Shown: positions 35,990 through 45,168, counted from the stretch's first letter. The stretch: 64,000 nucleotides of DNA from an uncultured Clostridium sp. (GCA_947648495.1 CANSOA010000008.1:1-64000); one strand, 5' to 3'. A program made the numbers and translations. The notes: a model not told the origin generated them from the sequence alone.

Positions 35990-38683
35990 ATGGAAGAAAA
36001 GTGGTTTAATAAAAGTGTAAAACAGACGGCGGAGCAACTAGGAACAGACATTAAAAATGGATTAAGCAGTGGGGCTATCCAAGAAAGATATGAAAAATAT
36101 GGTTTTAATGAATTAAAGGCAAAAAAGAAAAAGAGTTTATTGGCAAAATTTTTAGAACAATTTAAAGATTTTATGATTATTATATTAATCATAGCCGCAA
36201 TTGTATCAGGTATTGTTGGAATTAGAGAAGGAGAAGGAATTACAGATACCATTATTATATTGATTGTAGTGGTTTTAAATGCCATTATTGGTGTTGCGCA
36301 GGAAAACAAAGCTGAAAAATCGCTAGAAGCTCTACAGAAAATGAGTTCTCATGTTGCCAAAGTAATTCGAGATGGAAAATTAAGTGTGCTTCCATCGAAA
36401 GATTTGGTGCCAGGTGATGTTGTTGTTTTAGAAACGGGTGATTATATTCCAGCTGATTTGAGGATTATAGAAGCGGTGAATTTGAAATCGCAAGAATCTG
36501 CTATGACAGGTGAATCTGTTCCAGTTGATAAATGCGAAGATACTATTTCAGGGGAAGTAGAATTAGGCGACCGAAAAAATATTTTGTTTTCATCAAGTTT
36601 AATTACATACGGTAGAGGAAAAGGTATTGTAATTGGAACGGGAATGAATACAGAAGTAGGGAAAATCGCCAAAATGATTGACGAGACAAACGAGTCACAA
36701 ACACCATTGCAAATTAAATTAAACAACTTGGGAAAAACTTTAGGAATTGTAGCATTATTGCTATGTGCTATTATTTTTGTGGTAGGAATGTTATATGGAA
36801 AAGAACCAGTTCATATGTTTATGACGGCTGTATCGCTTGCTGTTGCTGCTATTCCAGAAGGATTGGCAGCTGTATCTACCATTGTTTTGGCAATTGGTGT
36901 ACAACGTATGGTTAAGAAAAATGCGATTGTTAAAAAATTGCCAGCTGTAGAAACTTTGGGTTGTGCTTCTGTTATTTGTTCTGACAAAACAGGAACTTTA
37001 ACACAAAATAAAATGACAGTTAAAAAAATATTTGTTAACAGTCGACTTCAAAATATAAATGAAATGAAAGATACCAGTGATGAACTTGACAAATTAGTCA
37101 AAGCTGGTATGTTGTGTAATGACACGAAAATTGCAGAAGATGGCAAATTAACGGGAGACCCAACTGAAACAGCTCTAGTTGATATGGGATTTGCTTTGGG
37201 TTATGAAGGTTATATTTTGGAAAACTCACCACGTGAATTTGAAATTCCATTTGACTCAGAAAGAAAATTGATGTCAACGGTTCATAAACTGGAAGAAGGA
37301 CAATATATTGTCTACACAAAAGGTGGGGTAGATGAGTTATTAAAGTGTTGCAATAAATATTCTGAAAATGGCGAAATAAAAACGGATTTGGAAGATTATA
37401 AAACTTTGATTTTATCAACGAATAAGTCAATGGCGGAAAAAGCTTTGCGAGTTTTGGCATTCGGTTATAAAATTATCAACCATACTTTAACTAAAAATGA
37501 TATGGACCATTTAGAAAGTGATTTAATTTTTGTTGGTATGTGTGGCATGATTGACCCACCAAGAGAAGAAGTAAAAGATTCTGTGAGAAAATGTATATCT
37601 GCAGGAATTAAAACGGTCATGATTACGGGTGACCATAAAATTACAGCGACTGCGATTGCAAAAGAATTAGGCATTTTAAAAGACGAGAAAGAAGCGATAA
37701 CGGGTAGTGATTTAGAGAAAATCACAGATGAAGAATTGAAAAATAAGGTGAGAAATATTTCTGTTTATGCCAGAGTTTCGCCAGAGCATAAAGTGAGAAT
37801 TGTCAAGGCTTGGCAAGCCAATGGAGAAGTTGTCGCTATGACAGGTGATGGTGTAAATGATGCGCCAGCTTTAAAAAATGCTGATATTGGCTGTGCAATG
37901 GGAATTGTTGGTACGGATGTTTCTAAAGAAGCAGCAGATGTTATTTTGACGGATGATAATTTTTCGACGATTGTAGAAGCAGTCGAAGAAGGAAGGCGAA
38001 TTTATGATAATATTTTAAAAGCGATTACATTTTTGTTATCAAGCAATATTGGAGAAATTGTGGTGCTATTTCTAGCAATTTTGTTAACTCCTGTTTTAGC
38101 AAAACTATTTCATATTACAGATATTAGCGGATTAGAGCCACTTCTTCCAATGCATATTTTGTGGATTAATCTTGTGACTGACTCGCTTCCAGCTTTAGCC
38201 TTAGCGGTTGACCCTGCAGGAAAAGACATTATGAAAAGAAAACCAATCAAGAATAGCAAAGGAATTTTTAGCAAAGGGATGACATGGAGAATTTTATATC
38301 AAGGTGTATGGATTGGCTTGATTACGTTGATTGCCTTTATTTTGGGACTTTCTTCAGAAGGAAGTTCAGAATATAAAATTATGGTTGGTCAAACGATGGC
38401 GTTTAGTGTGTTAGCTTTGTCTGAATTGGTGCATGTGTTTAATGTGAGAAATAATCAAGAATCGATATTTAAGACAAATCCGTTTAATAATAGTAAATTA
38501 ATTCTAGCAATTGGAGTGTCGGCGTTATTAATGTTGGTTGTTTTATTCACACCAGCCTTAAGAGAAATATTTGACTTAGCAGTTTTACCAATTGATAAGC
38601 TAGTTGAAACTATTTGTTTGATTTTCTCGCCTTTATTGGTTGTTGAGATATTTAAGAAATTGAAAATGAATGGGAAAGATTAG
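35990..38683 (+). CDS. Calcium-type P-type ATPase
   Basis: 897 residues. It has the N-terminal cation-ATPase domain, the actuator motif A-M-T-G-E-S, membrane helix 4 P-E-G-L, the phosphorylation site C-S-D-K-T-G-T-L-T-Q-N-K, nucleotide-binding elements, and the hinge T-G-D-G-V-N-D-A-P-A-L. It probably exports Ca2+. AAGGAG precedes the ATG, 13 bases after the pilin-like gene. Confidence 0.93.
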   Translation: MEEKWFNKSVKQTAEQLGTDIKNGLSSGAIQERYEKYGFNELKAKKKKSLLAKFLEQFKDFMIIILIIAAIVSGIVGIREGEGITDTIIILIVVVLNAIIGVAQENKAEKSLEALQKMSSHVAKVIRDGKLSVLPSKDLVPGDVVVLETGDYIPADLRIIEAVNLKSQESAMTGESVPVDKCEDTISGEVELGDRKNILFSSSLITYGRGKGIVIGTGMNTEVGKIAKMIDETNESQTPLQIKLNNLGKTLGIVALLLCAIIFVVGMLYGKEPVHMFMTAVSLAVAAIPEGLAAVSTIVLAIGVQRMVKKNAIVKKLPAVETLGCASVICSDKTGTLTQNKMTVKKIFVNSRLQNINEMKDTSDELDKLVKAGMLCNDTKIAEDGKLTGDPTETALVDMGFALGYEGYILENSPREFEIPFDSERKLMSTVHKLEEGQYIVYTKGGVDELLKCCNKYSENGEIKTDLEDYKTLILSTNKSMAEKALRVLAFGYKIINHTLTKNDMDHLESDLIFVGMCGMIDPPREEVKDSVRKCISAGIKTVMITGDHKITATAIAKELGILKDEKEAITGSDLEKITDEELKNKVRNISVYARVSPEHKVRIVKAWQANGEVVAMTGDGVNDAPALKNADIGCAMGIVGTDVSKEAADVILTDDNFSTIVEAVEEGRRIYDNILKAITFLLSSNIGEIVVLFLAILLTPVLAKLFHITDISGLEPLLPMHILWINLVTDSLPALALAVDPAGKDIMKRKPIKNSKGIFSKGMTWRILYQGVWIGLITLIAFILGLSSEGSSEYKIMVGQTMAFSVLALSELVHVFNVRNNQESIFKTNPFNNSKLILAIGVSALLMLVVLFTPALREIFDLAVLPIDKLVETICLIFSPLLVVEIFKKLKMNGKD

Positions 38684-38752
38684 GGAATATTACAAATTTA
38701 TTACATTCCTAAAATATCTTGCCAAATAAAATTTTATAGAATATAATATCAC

Positions 38753-38993
38753 GTAGGGGCGATTATTAATCGCCCGTGCACTAAATTAAAATGTGAATGA
38801 GAAATAGAAAATAGGAAAAATGTTTTTGGGGTAAAAATATATGCCATTTATGAAATTAGAATAGAACAAAATTAGAAAATTGGAAGAAAATATTTTTGGG
38901 CAATATATATGCCAGATATGAAATTAGAATAAAAAGAAAAATAGAAAGTAGCAGAAAAATTTTATTAAGCGGGCGATTGATAATCGCCCCTAC
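38753..38993. mobile_element. MITE-like element with hairpin-forming terminal inverted repeats
   Basis: The left end (38753-38776, gtaggggcgattattaatcg...) is the reverse complement of the right end (38970-38993), with one mismatch in 24 positions. Each end is itself a hairpin (gggcgatt/aatcgccc). The 241-bp element has no gene and holds two copies of a 68-bp repeat. A non-autonomous transposable element or a REP-like repeat pair fits. Confidence 0.7.
38807..38942 (+). repeat. Two tandem 68-bp imperfect repeats inside the MITE
   Basis: Units start at 38807 and 38875 and share gaaaat.gga, tttttggg, atatatgcca and atgaaattagaata. They are non-coding and AT-rich. Confidence 0.7.
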
Positions 38994-39004
38994 AAGGAGA
39001 AAAA

Positions 39005-39094
<90 letters not shown>

Positions 39095-39259
39095 TTTTAA
39101 AAGTTTTTTACAAATATAAATAAAGAAGAAAGACAAGTTATGTATGAAAAGTAAAATTTTAATACATAGTTGTCTTTTTATGTTTAAAAATTGAAAGGCG
39201 GTGATAAAATAAACAAAAGATAAAAATGATGAAAATACAAAAAAGGGAGGAAAAGAAAA

Positions 39260-39379
39260 ATGAAATTAAAAAAAGAAAATGGTATCACATTAATTGCATT
39301 GGTGATAACAATTATTGTTCGTTATGATAAAAATATAAAACGCTGTAATATCAAGGGTTTTCTCTGCTTTGGTTATTGA
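39260..39379 (+). pseudogene. Truncated pilin-like gene at the left border of the conjugative element
   Basis: AGGAGG and ATG 39260 open M-K-L-K-K-E-N-G-I-T-L-I-A-L-V-I-T-I-I-V, the standard start of the local pilin-like proteins. The match ends at 39319; the next 19 codons are unrelated and end at 39379. The likely cause is insertion of the conjugative element at this point. Confidence 0.7.
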
Positions 39380-39515
39380 AAAAAGTAAATAAAAGTTTAT
39401 ATTTTAGTTTTTTTGAGTAAAAAAACTAATTAAAACAAAGGAAAATAAAAAAGTTGCAATTTTGAAAATATAACAATATTGAAAAAGTAAAAATCAAATT
39501 TTTTGAAAATACAGG

Positions 39516-39546
39516 AATAAAGCATAATCAAATGCTTTATTTTTTA
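39516..39546 (+). terminator. Terminator upstream of metK
   Basis: A 10-bp perfect stem (aataaagcat/atgctttatt), 6-nt loop and T run. It insulates the element from host transcription entering at the left border. The rest of 39380-39715 is AT-rich with no gene seen. Confidence 0.85.
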
Positions 39547-39715
39547 TTGCTTTTTTTGATTAAGCTATGGATAAAATATGGGTAAGTGTAAAATAGATAT
39601 ACAAAAAGAGGGCTTCGAGTAATTTATCTAAATATGAATAAAAGTGGCACAAAATCGATTGTGGTGCGAATAAAAGGGAAATAATAGGAGAGGAAAGAGA
39701 ATGGAGGAATAAAAA

Positions 39716-40831
39716 ATGAAATATAAAAGATATTTTTTAACAAGTGAGTCTGTAACAGAAGGACATCCTGACAAGGTATGCGACTTAATTTCAGATTCTA
39801 TTTTAGATGAATGTTTAAAACAAGATAAAGAATCAAGAGTTGCGGTAGAGACTATGATTACAGATAATAAAGTTATTATTGCAGGAGAGATTACAACAAA
39901 TGCCAAATTTGATATAGAAAAGATTGTAAGGGAAACTTTGAAAAAAGTAGGCTATGATGATGAGAAAACTACAATGGATTATAGAACTTGCGATATAAGG
40001 CAATATATAAAAAAACAAAGCAATGATATAGCAATTGGAGTGAATAGAGGAGGAGCAGGTGATCAAGGAATTATGTTTGGATTTGCCTGCGATGAAACAA
40101 AAGAATATATGCCTTATCCGATTTTTATTGCTCATCAAATTACAAAGAAATTGGCAGAAGTGAGAAAAAGTGGGGAGATTAACTATTTAAGGACAGATGG
40201 AAAAGCACAGGTAACCGTAGAATATGTTGAAGATTGTCCAATAAGAATTGATAGTATTTTAATATCTGCCCAACATTTAGAAAGTGCAGATATTCATACA
40301 ATGCAAAGAGAGCTGATAGAAAAAGTAATTTTAAAAGTTGTTGATAGGGATATGTTAGACCCTGAAAGTAAGTTTTTCATAAATCCGACAGGAAGATTTG
40401 TAATAGGTGGTGCAATAGGCGATACAGGCTTGACTGGCAGAAAGATAATATGCGATACATATGGCGGACTTGCAAGACATGGAGGAGGAGCATTTTCAGG
40501 AAAGGATTCAAGCAAAGTTGATAGAAGTGCGAGCTACATGGCAAGACATATTGCCAAAAATGTTGTGGCAAATGGAATGGCACGAAGATGCGAAGTTCAA
40601 TTAAGTTACGGTATAGGTATGAAACAACCTATATCTTTTTTTATTGAATGTTTTGGTACAAATAGAATGCCTGAGCATGTTATTATAAGAGCGATTAAAG
40701 AACGATTTGATTTGACACCTGCAGGTATTATTAAACATTTAAAATTGAAAGAGCCAATTTATTCTAAAACAACCAATTATGGTCATTTTGGAAGGGAGGA
40801 ATTTTTATGGGAACAAATAATTCAAATATAA
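39716..40831 (+). CDS. metK: S-adenosylmethionine synthase carried by the element
   Basis: 371 residues. T-S-E-S-V-T-E-G-H-P-D-K-V-C-D, G-A-G-D-Q-G-I-M-F-G and the lysine/glycine loop G-G-A-F-S-G-K-D are all present, so it should be active in making SAM from methionine and ATP. As the first gene of a conjugative element it is probably an extra copy; it may feed the element's DNA methyltransferase. Its 3' end contains GGAAGGAGG and overlaps the next gene by 25 bases. Confidence 0.93.
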   Translation: MKYKRYFLTSESVTEGHPDKVCDLISDSILDECLKQDKESRVAVETMITDNKVIIAGEITTNAKFDIEKIVRETLKKVGYDDEKTTMDYRTCDIRQYIKKQSNDIAIGVNRGGAGDQGIMFGFACDETKEYMPYPIFIAHQITKKLAEVRKSGEINYLRTDGKAQVTVEYVEDCPIRIDSILISAQHLESADIHTMQRELIEKVILKVVDRDMLDPESKFFINPTGRFVIGGAIGDTGLTGRKIICDTYGGLARHGGGAFSGKDSSKVDRSASYMARHIAKNVVANGMARRCEVQLSYGIGMKQPISFFIECFGTNRMPEHVIIRAIKERFDLTPAGIIKHLKLKEPIYSKTTNYGHFGREEFLWEQIIQI

Positions 40832-41082
40832 ATAAAAGAACTACAAATAGTGCTATAAAATTAGTAAGGAAGTTAGTATTAGCAGGGCAAGAGGTAACTA
40901 TGGAAATAAAAAATAAGAATACTAAATTATATGGAGTTGCAAGTTTAACATTAGAAAACAAAATAGCCGTTTGGGAAGGAAGAGATGATGGTGCAGATGA
41001 TAAAATTTATACGATTAGTGAATTTAAGAAAAATTATGAAATATTAAAATTAATCAATGAAAATGAAGAAGAATTTGAATAA
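40807..41082 (+). CDS. Small cargo protein with EEEFE tail
   Basis: 91 residues, no family recognised: a basic N-terminus, a central beta-rich part (T-K-L-Y-G-V-A-S-L-T-L) and an acidic end N-E-E-E-F-E shared with several cargo proteins here. Its ribosome binding site lies inside metK. Confidence 0.7.
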   Translation: MGTNNSNINKRTTNSAIKLVRKLVLAGQEVTMEIKNKNTKLYGVASLTLENKIAVWEGRDDGADDKIYTISEFKKNYEILKLINENEEEFE

Positions 41083-41157
41083 GACTTGCACAAAGGTGTT
41101 TTAAGAGTTAGAATGCAACAAACTTTGAGCAGTCTTTTTTTCTTGGAAGGAGAAAAA

Positions 41158-41301
41158 ATGTATATTGTAATATTAGTTATTGTAGCAATGGCAAGTTCAT
41201 GTTTAACATTGACTTTGCATTGTTGCTTAATTGTTGGAAAGGAGAGTGATAAAAAATGGGAGGAAGAGCAGATTATGAAGAAAGAAGAAAAAGAAGAATA
41301 G
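41158..41301 (+). CDS. Single-pass small membrane protein
   Basis: 47 residues: a membrane helix (I-V-I-L-V-I-V-A-M-A-S-S-C-L-T) and a charged tail of Glu/Lys. GGAAGGAG precedes the ATG. It overlaps the DUF3560 gene by 46 bases. Confidence 0.6.
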   Translation: MYIVILVIVAMASSCLTLTLHCCLIVGKESDKKWEEEQIMKKEEKEE

Positions 41302-41978
41302 AAACGTACGAAAGGTTGTCCAAGAAGGCAGAAGCAGAATCAAATGAAAGAAGTAATTCAAATGCTCAGAGAATTTTAATGATGACAGCAGGACAGCCAA
41401 TTTTAGTCGGACATCATTCAGAAAAGAAACATAGAAGATTAATAGAAAAAGCAAATAATGATATGAGAAAGTCCATAGAGCTTTCAGAAAAAAGTGAGTA
41501 TTATAAATCCAAAGCAAAAAGTGCTGAAAATAGCAATGTTATTTATAACGATGATCCTAATGCGATTCCAAAATTGAAAAATAAATTAGAAAGATTAGAA
41601 AATCAAAGAGAAAGTATAAAATCAAGAGAGCATGAAACGTGGGAACTTACCAATATAGGAGCGAATATTAGGGAGACGAAATTAAGAATTAAAAGACTTG
41701 AAGAACAAGAAAAATTGGTATTTCCAGAGGTAGAGTTTAAAGGTGGAAAAGCAATTCATAATAAAGAAATAAATCGAATTCAATTATTGTTTGAGGGAAA
41801 ACCAGATGAAAATATTAGAAATCAATTAAAACATAATGGTTTCCATTGGTCTAGAAAAGAGGGAGCTTGGCAAAGAGAATTTAATAAAAGAACTATTTAT
41901 GTAACTAATTCATTAATTGAAAATGTATTAAATAAGGAAAATATAAAACAAGAAGGGGAGGAAGAAGAATTTGAATAG
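41256..41978 (+). CDS. DUF3560 domain protein with EEEFE tail
   Basis: 240 residues. D-Y-E-E-R-R-K-R-R-I-E, then G-Q-P-I-L-V-G-H-H-S-E-K-K-H-R-R, match DUF3560, frequent on plasmids and conjugative elements; function unknown. The C-terminal half (G-F-H-W-S-R-K-E-G-A-W-Q-R) resembles a small nucleic-acid-binding module found in anti-restriction-type polyvalent proteins. It ends G-E-E-E-E-F-E, and the next gene starts inside this tail. Confidence 0.8.
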   Translation: MGGRADYEERRKRRIETYERLSKKAEAESNERSNSNAQRILMMTAGQPILVGHHSEKKHRRLIEKANNDMRKSIELSEKSEYYKSKAKSAENSNVIYNDDPNAIPKLKNKLERLENQRESIKSREHETWELTNIGANIRETKLRIKRLEEQEKLVFPEVEFKGGKAIHNKEINRIQLLFEGKPDENIRNQLKHNGFHWSRKEGAWQREFNKRTIYVTNSLIENVLNKENIKQEGEEEEFE

Positions 41979-42420
41979 ATTGCAATTATTTGAAGAGATA
42001 TATGGTTTGCATACATATAACTTATTATGTTTTTCAAAAAACTATTTAATGACTGAACCAAGAGAAGAGTTTGTTCAAGAATGGAAAAAAGAAAAGGAAA
42101 AGGTTGAGTTGCTAAGTGAAATAATAAAAGAAGAAAAACAAAAGGAAGGAATAGAAAATATGAGTTTTACACAAGAACAAATATTGAAAAAGTATCCTAA
42201 TACGCAATACTATGTAAGAAATAGTAATGGCGGTTTATTAGCAGGTACAGCAGATTTAAAAGAAGCAAAAAGGGAGGCAGAGAGGTATAAAAAAGAGTAT
42301 TTACAAGATTCTTTAAATAAACATTTGGGAGTTTGTGTGTATGATAAACGAGGAAACAATGTTTATGTTGCAGGAATACAAGAAAATTGTAAAAGTGAGG
42401 AAATAGAAGAACTTGAGTAA
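41971..42420 (+). CDS. Cargo protein with acidic C-terminus
   Basis: 149 residues, TTG start inside the EEEFE-coding end of the previous gene, with GGGGAGG seven bases upstream. There is no family I recognise. It ends S-E-E-I-E-E-L-E, a variant of the shared tail. Confidence 0.65.
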   Translation: MNRLQLFEEIYGLHTYNLLCFSKNYLMTEPREEFVQEWKKEKEKVELLSEIIKEEKQKEGIENMSFTQEQILKKYPNTQYYVRNSNGGLLAGTADLKEAKREAERYKKEYLQDSLNKHLGVCVYDKRGNNVYVAGIQENCKSEEIEELE

Positions 42421-42496
42421 CTTTACTATACTAAAAAATAATAAAAATGGCACAAAATTGATTCTTGTGTGAGAGAATCAAAGGAGAATAAAAAGA

Positions 42497-43162
42497 ATGA
42501 GTTTAAAAATGAAACTGAATATAGTAAATACAAGTGAATATGAAAAAAACGAAGATTATAGGGAGATTGTAATTAAGATTCCAGCGGAAACAGAAAAATT
42601 GGAAAGAGATTTTAGATATTTAGGATTGAATTATAATAACTTGTCTATTCAGGATACTTATGTATTAGAATGTGAAGTAATTGATTCAGCTGATCCAGAA
42701 TTTTCGCTTACAATGTCGACAATTATCTCGAATATTATTGCTAGGGCAAATAAAGATGGTTCTATTACAACATTTCAGGATATGAATAGTATGTTCAATA
42801 TTATAAAGTCTATTGGAGAGGAAGATAGAGAAAAATTATTAACAGTTTTTGAAATAAAACAGGAACAAATATGTAATATGAAAGTTGCTATAAAATATGC
42901 CAATAGTTTAGAGTTTTTTGAATATTACGATGATATTAGTACATGTGAAGAGTATGCACAAAAATTGATTGACGATCAAGAAGTTAATTTAGAAGATGTT
43001 GTTGATTATATTAATATGGAAGAATTAGGAAAGGCTTATATCAATGGGAGAAATGGTTTTTTTTCAGATTATAAAGGATTACTAATTGAAAAATGTCCTG
43101 TTGAAAAATATATGAAAGAGCCTATTTATAGAAGAGAAGAAGAAGAGGAAGAGTTTGAATAA
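42497..43162 (+). CDS. ArdA-like antirestriction protein
   Basis: 221 residues. The C-terminal half has the ArdA-type pattern: A-I-K-Y-A-N-S-L-E, then V-V-D-Y-I-N-M-E-E-L-G-K-A-Y-I and D-Y-K-G-L. ArdA proteins mimic B-form DNA and inhibit type I restriction. The protein is acidic, ending E-E-E-E-E-F-E. A leader motif tggcacaaaattgatt, shared with metK, precedes it. The assignment is by pattern only. Confidence 0.55.
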   Translation: MSLKMKLNIVNTSEYEKNEDYREIVIKIPAETEKLERDFRYLGLNYNNLSIQDTYVLECEVIDSADPEFSLTMSTIISNIIARANKDGSITTFQDMNSMFNIIKSIGEEDREKLLTVFEIKQEQICNMKVAIKYANSLEFFEYYDDISTCEEYAQKLIDDQEVNLEDVVDYINMEELGKAYINGRNGFFSDYKGLLIEKCPVEKYMKEPIYRREEEEEEFE

Positions 43163-43203
43163 ATGAGAAATGAAAAAGAGATTTTTATTAGAGGAGGTGC
43201 AAT

Positions 43204-44445
43204 ATGAAAATAATAGTAGCCAATGAAGGTGATTATATTAAGTTTAATGCTAGGCTGAAGGATAATATGCAAACTTTTGAATTAACAAAAGATACAACGG
43301 ATTATATTATACATAGAGTTAAGTTAGGCAAAGATTCGCAAGATATTTCATTAATGGATTCATGTATTAATAATTTATTAGATGAGCAATATGAGAAAAG
43401 AAAGTATATTGAATTAGAAGAAATACAAGCAATTGATAATTTGATATGTAATTTAAGTAAAAGAGAATGTCAAATTTTAAATGCTTATGCGGAAGTAAAG
43501 AGATTTAGCATAAAAGGTTTAGAAGAAATAAAAGAATTGATTACTAATATAAATGATTATCAGATAATTGAAACATATAATTTGCATGAGGTAGGAAAAT
43601 TAATAGCAGAGAAAGTGTCTGGATATAAGATGGATATTAATGTAATTCCATTTATGAATTTTGCAAAATTGGCAGAAGATTATTTATTTGATTCTAAGAT
43701 AAAGGAGGACTTTTGCTCTTATGGACTTCTTGTTAATACAAGAGAAATGTTGGATAATGAGTTAATTCAACCTAAGATTGGAAATGATAAAGTATTAAAA
43801 ATAGAAGTAGTAAACAAGAAAGAATTTGAAGAATCATTAATATATAGTCAAGTGACAATACATTTGCCAACAACAAAGGAGAGACTTGAGGAAAAATTTC
43901 AAAGAATAAATTTAGACTATGGTAAGGAAACAATTCAAGATACTCATGTTACAAAATGTAATTTGGTAAATTTTCGAGATCAAGAATTGCAAAATAAATT
44001 TAATCGTATGATAGAAAAAAAGATTACAAAATTTTTGTATGAATGTGGAAATACAACACCATTTCAAGAAATAGAATCTTTATGTGAAGAAATAAAAAAA
44101 TTTAATAGTATAAAAATGACAAAGTTTCTTTCTCTTGTCCAAGCAAGAGAAAATGAGACAACCTATATTCACGATTTAGTTAAATATGCAAGGAACTTAA
44201 AGAACTATGAGTTATTGTATGATGTAAAAAACTTGAAAGATATGGGAGAGTATTTAGTAAATGAAACAGGACATTTTGATGAGGTAAGTTTTTTGTCAGA
44301 GTATATAGATTACTATAAATTAGCAAGAGATTATATACAAAAAGGATGTACATATAATGGTGTATTTACTGAATATGGATATTTAATGGAAAAGGAAAAT
44401 TTAGAAAAAGAAACTCAAAGAGATAATGAAGAAGAATTTGAATAG
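43204..44445 (+). CDS. Double-domain ArdA-like antirestriction protein
   Basis: 413 residues made of two repeats of the fold in the preceding gene. Each repeat ends in a similar module: L-H-E-V-G-K-L-I-A-E...F-A-K-L-A-E-D-Y then L-K-D-M-G-E-Y-L-V-N-E-T-G...Y-K-L-A-R-D-Y...E-Y-G-Y-L. It probably arose by duplication of the neighbour. AGGAGGTGC precedes the ATG. It ends N-E-E-E-F-E. Confidence 0.6.
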   Translation: MKIIVANEGDYIKFNARLKDNMQTFELTKDTTDYIIHRVKLGKDSQDISLMDSCINNLLDEQYEKRKYIELEEIQAIDNLICNLSKRECQILNAYAEVKRFSIKGLEEIKELITNINDYQIIETYNLHEVGKLIAEKVSGYKMDINVIPFMNFAKLAEDYLFDSKIKEDFCSYGLLVNTREMLDNELIQPKIGNDKVLKIEVVNKKEFEESLIYSQVTIHLPTTKERLEEKFQRINLDYGKETIQDTHVTKCNLVNFRDQELQNKFNRMIEKKITKFLYECGNTTPFQEIESLCEEIKKFNSIKMTKFLSLVQARENETTYIHDLVKYARNLKNYELLYDVKNLKDMGEYLVNETGHFDEVSFLSEYIDYYKLARDYIQKGCTYNGVFTEYGYLMEKENLEKETQRDNEEEFE

Positions 44446-44458
44446 GGGGAACAAAAAT

Positions 44459-45049
44459 ATGTTTGAAAAAATTGAAGTAACAACAAAAGACCAATTGGAC
44501 GAATTATATAGTTCATCTGCATTAACATTTATAGGTGTTTCTGCAGAAGAAGAAAGTATTAATGCTTTGATTGATTGGCTAAAAGAACACTCAGAGATCT
44601 CAAATCCACTTCCTGTTCATATTATATCAGGTCAAACAATGAATGATAATTATGGATTAACAGGAACAAATGCATATAAAGAAGATTTGACTTTAATCTC
44701 AATAAAATTAGAAAATATAAAAAATGTTAATGCAATTGCTATACCGAGATTTGAAGTTGATGGCAGGTGGTTTGATGACATTGTTAATAATAATGCAATG
44801 AGAGAAAAACAAGAAAATGTGTTATTGGAAAACGAAAAACCAAAGTGTACCTTAATTGGAGAAGATGCAAATATCTTTAATTTAATGGGAATTGCATCAA
44901 GAACATTGAAAAGAAACGGTATGAGAGAATCGGCAAAGGAGATGTGTCATAAGATTACAAAATCAGGAAGTTACGATCAAGCATTAGCAATTATAAGCGA
45001 TTATGTTGAAATAACTGCTAGAGAAGAGATTGAAGAAGAGGAATTTTAG
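44459..45049 (+). CDS. Cargo protein of unknown function
   Basis: 196 residues. It starts at the ATG after AGGGGG; in-frame ATG 44426 and TTG 44438 lie inside the upstream tail. The N-terminal 120 residues look alpha/beta; the C-terminal part is helical and ends E-E-I-E-E-E-E-F. No family is recognised. Confidence 0.65.
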   Translation: MFEKIEVTTKDQLDELYSSSALTFIGVSAEEESINALIDWLKEHSEISNPLPVHIISGQTMNDNYGLTGTNAYKEDLTLISIKLENIKNVNAIAIPRFEVDGRWFDDIVNNNAMREKQENVLLENEKPKCTLIGEDANIFNLMGIASRTLKRNGMRESAKEMCHKITKSGSYDQALAIISDYVEITAREEIEEEEF

Positions 45050-45089
45050 CGATAACTATTAGATATCGCATAAAATTTTCCGTATCACG

Positions 45090-45168
45090 CTAAAAGCCAC
45101 GCTTTTAGGCTGTTGTTGGGCGAGGCGATATCGCCCTGATCCTGCAAAATTGCCTGAGGGCAATTTTG
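45090..45168 (+). other. Candidate origin of transfer (oriT)
   Basis: Three inverted repeats in 80 bases: ctaaaagc/gcttttag (45090-45108), the palindrome ggcgatatcgcc (45124-45135), and a perfect 10-bp hairpin caaaattgcc/ggcaattttg (45145-45168). The region is more GC-rich than its surroundings and lies directly before the relaxosome and relaxase genes, where MobP-type oriT sites usually are. The nick site is not identifiable from sequence alone. Confidence 0.55.

Noticed and set aside
35990-38683. Linking the P-type ATPase to the conjugative element
   Set aside because: It lies before the MITE and the truncated pilin, is close-coupled to the chromosomal pilin-like gene and has no element features.
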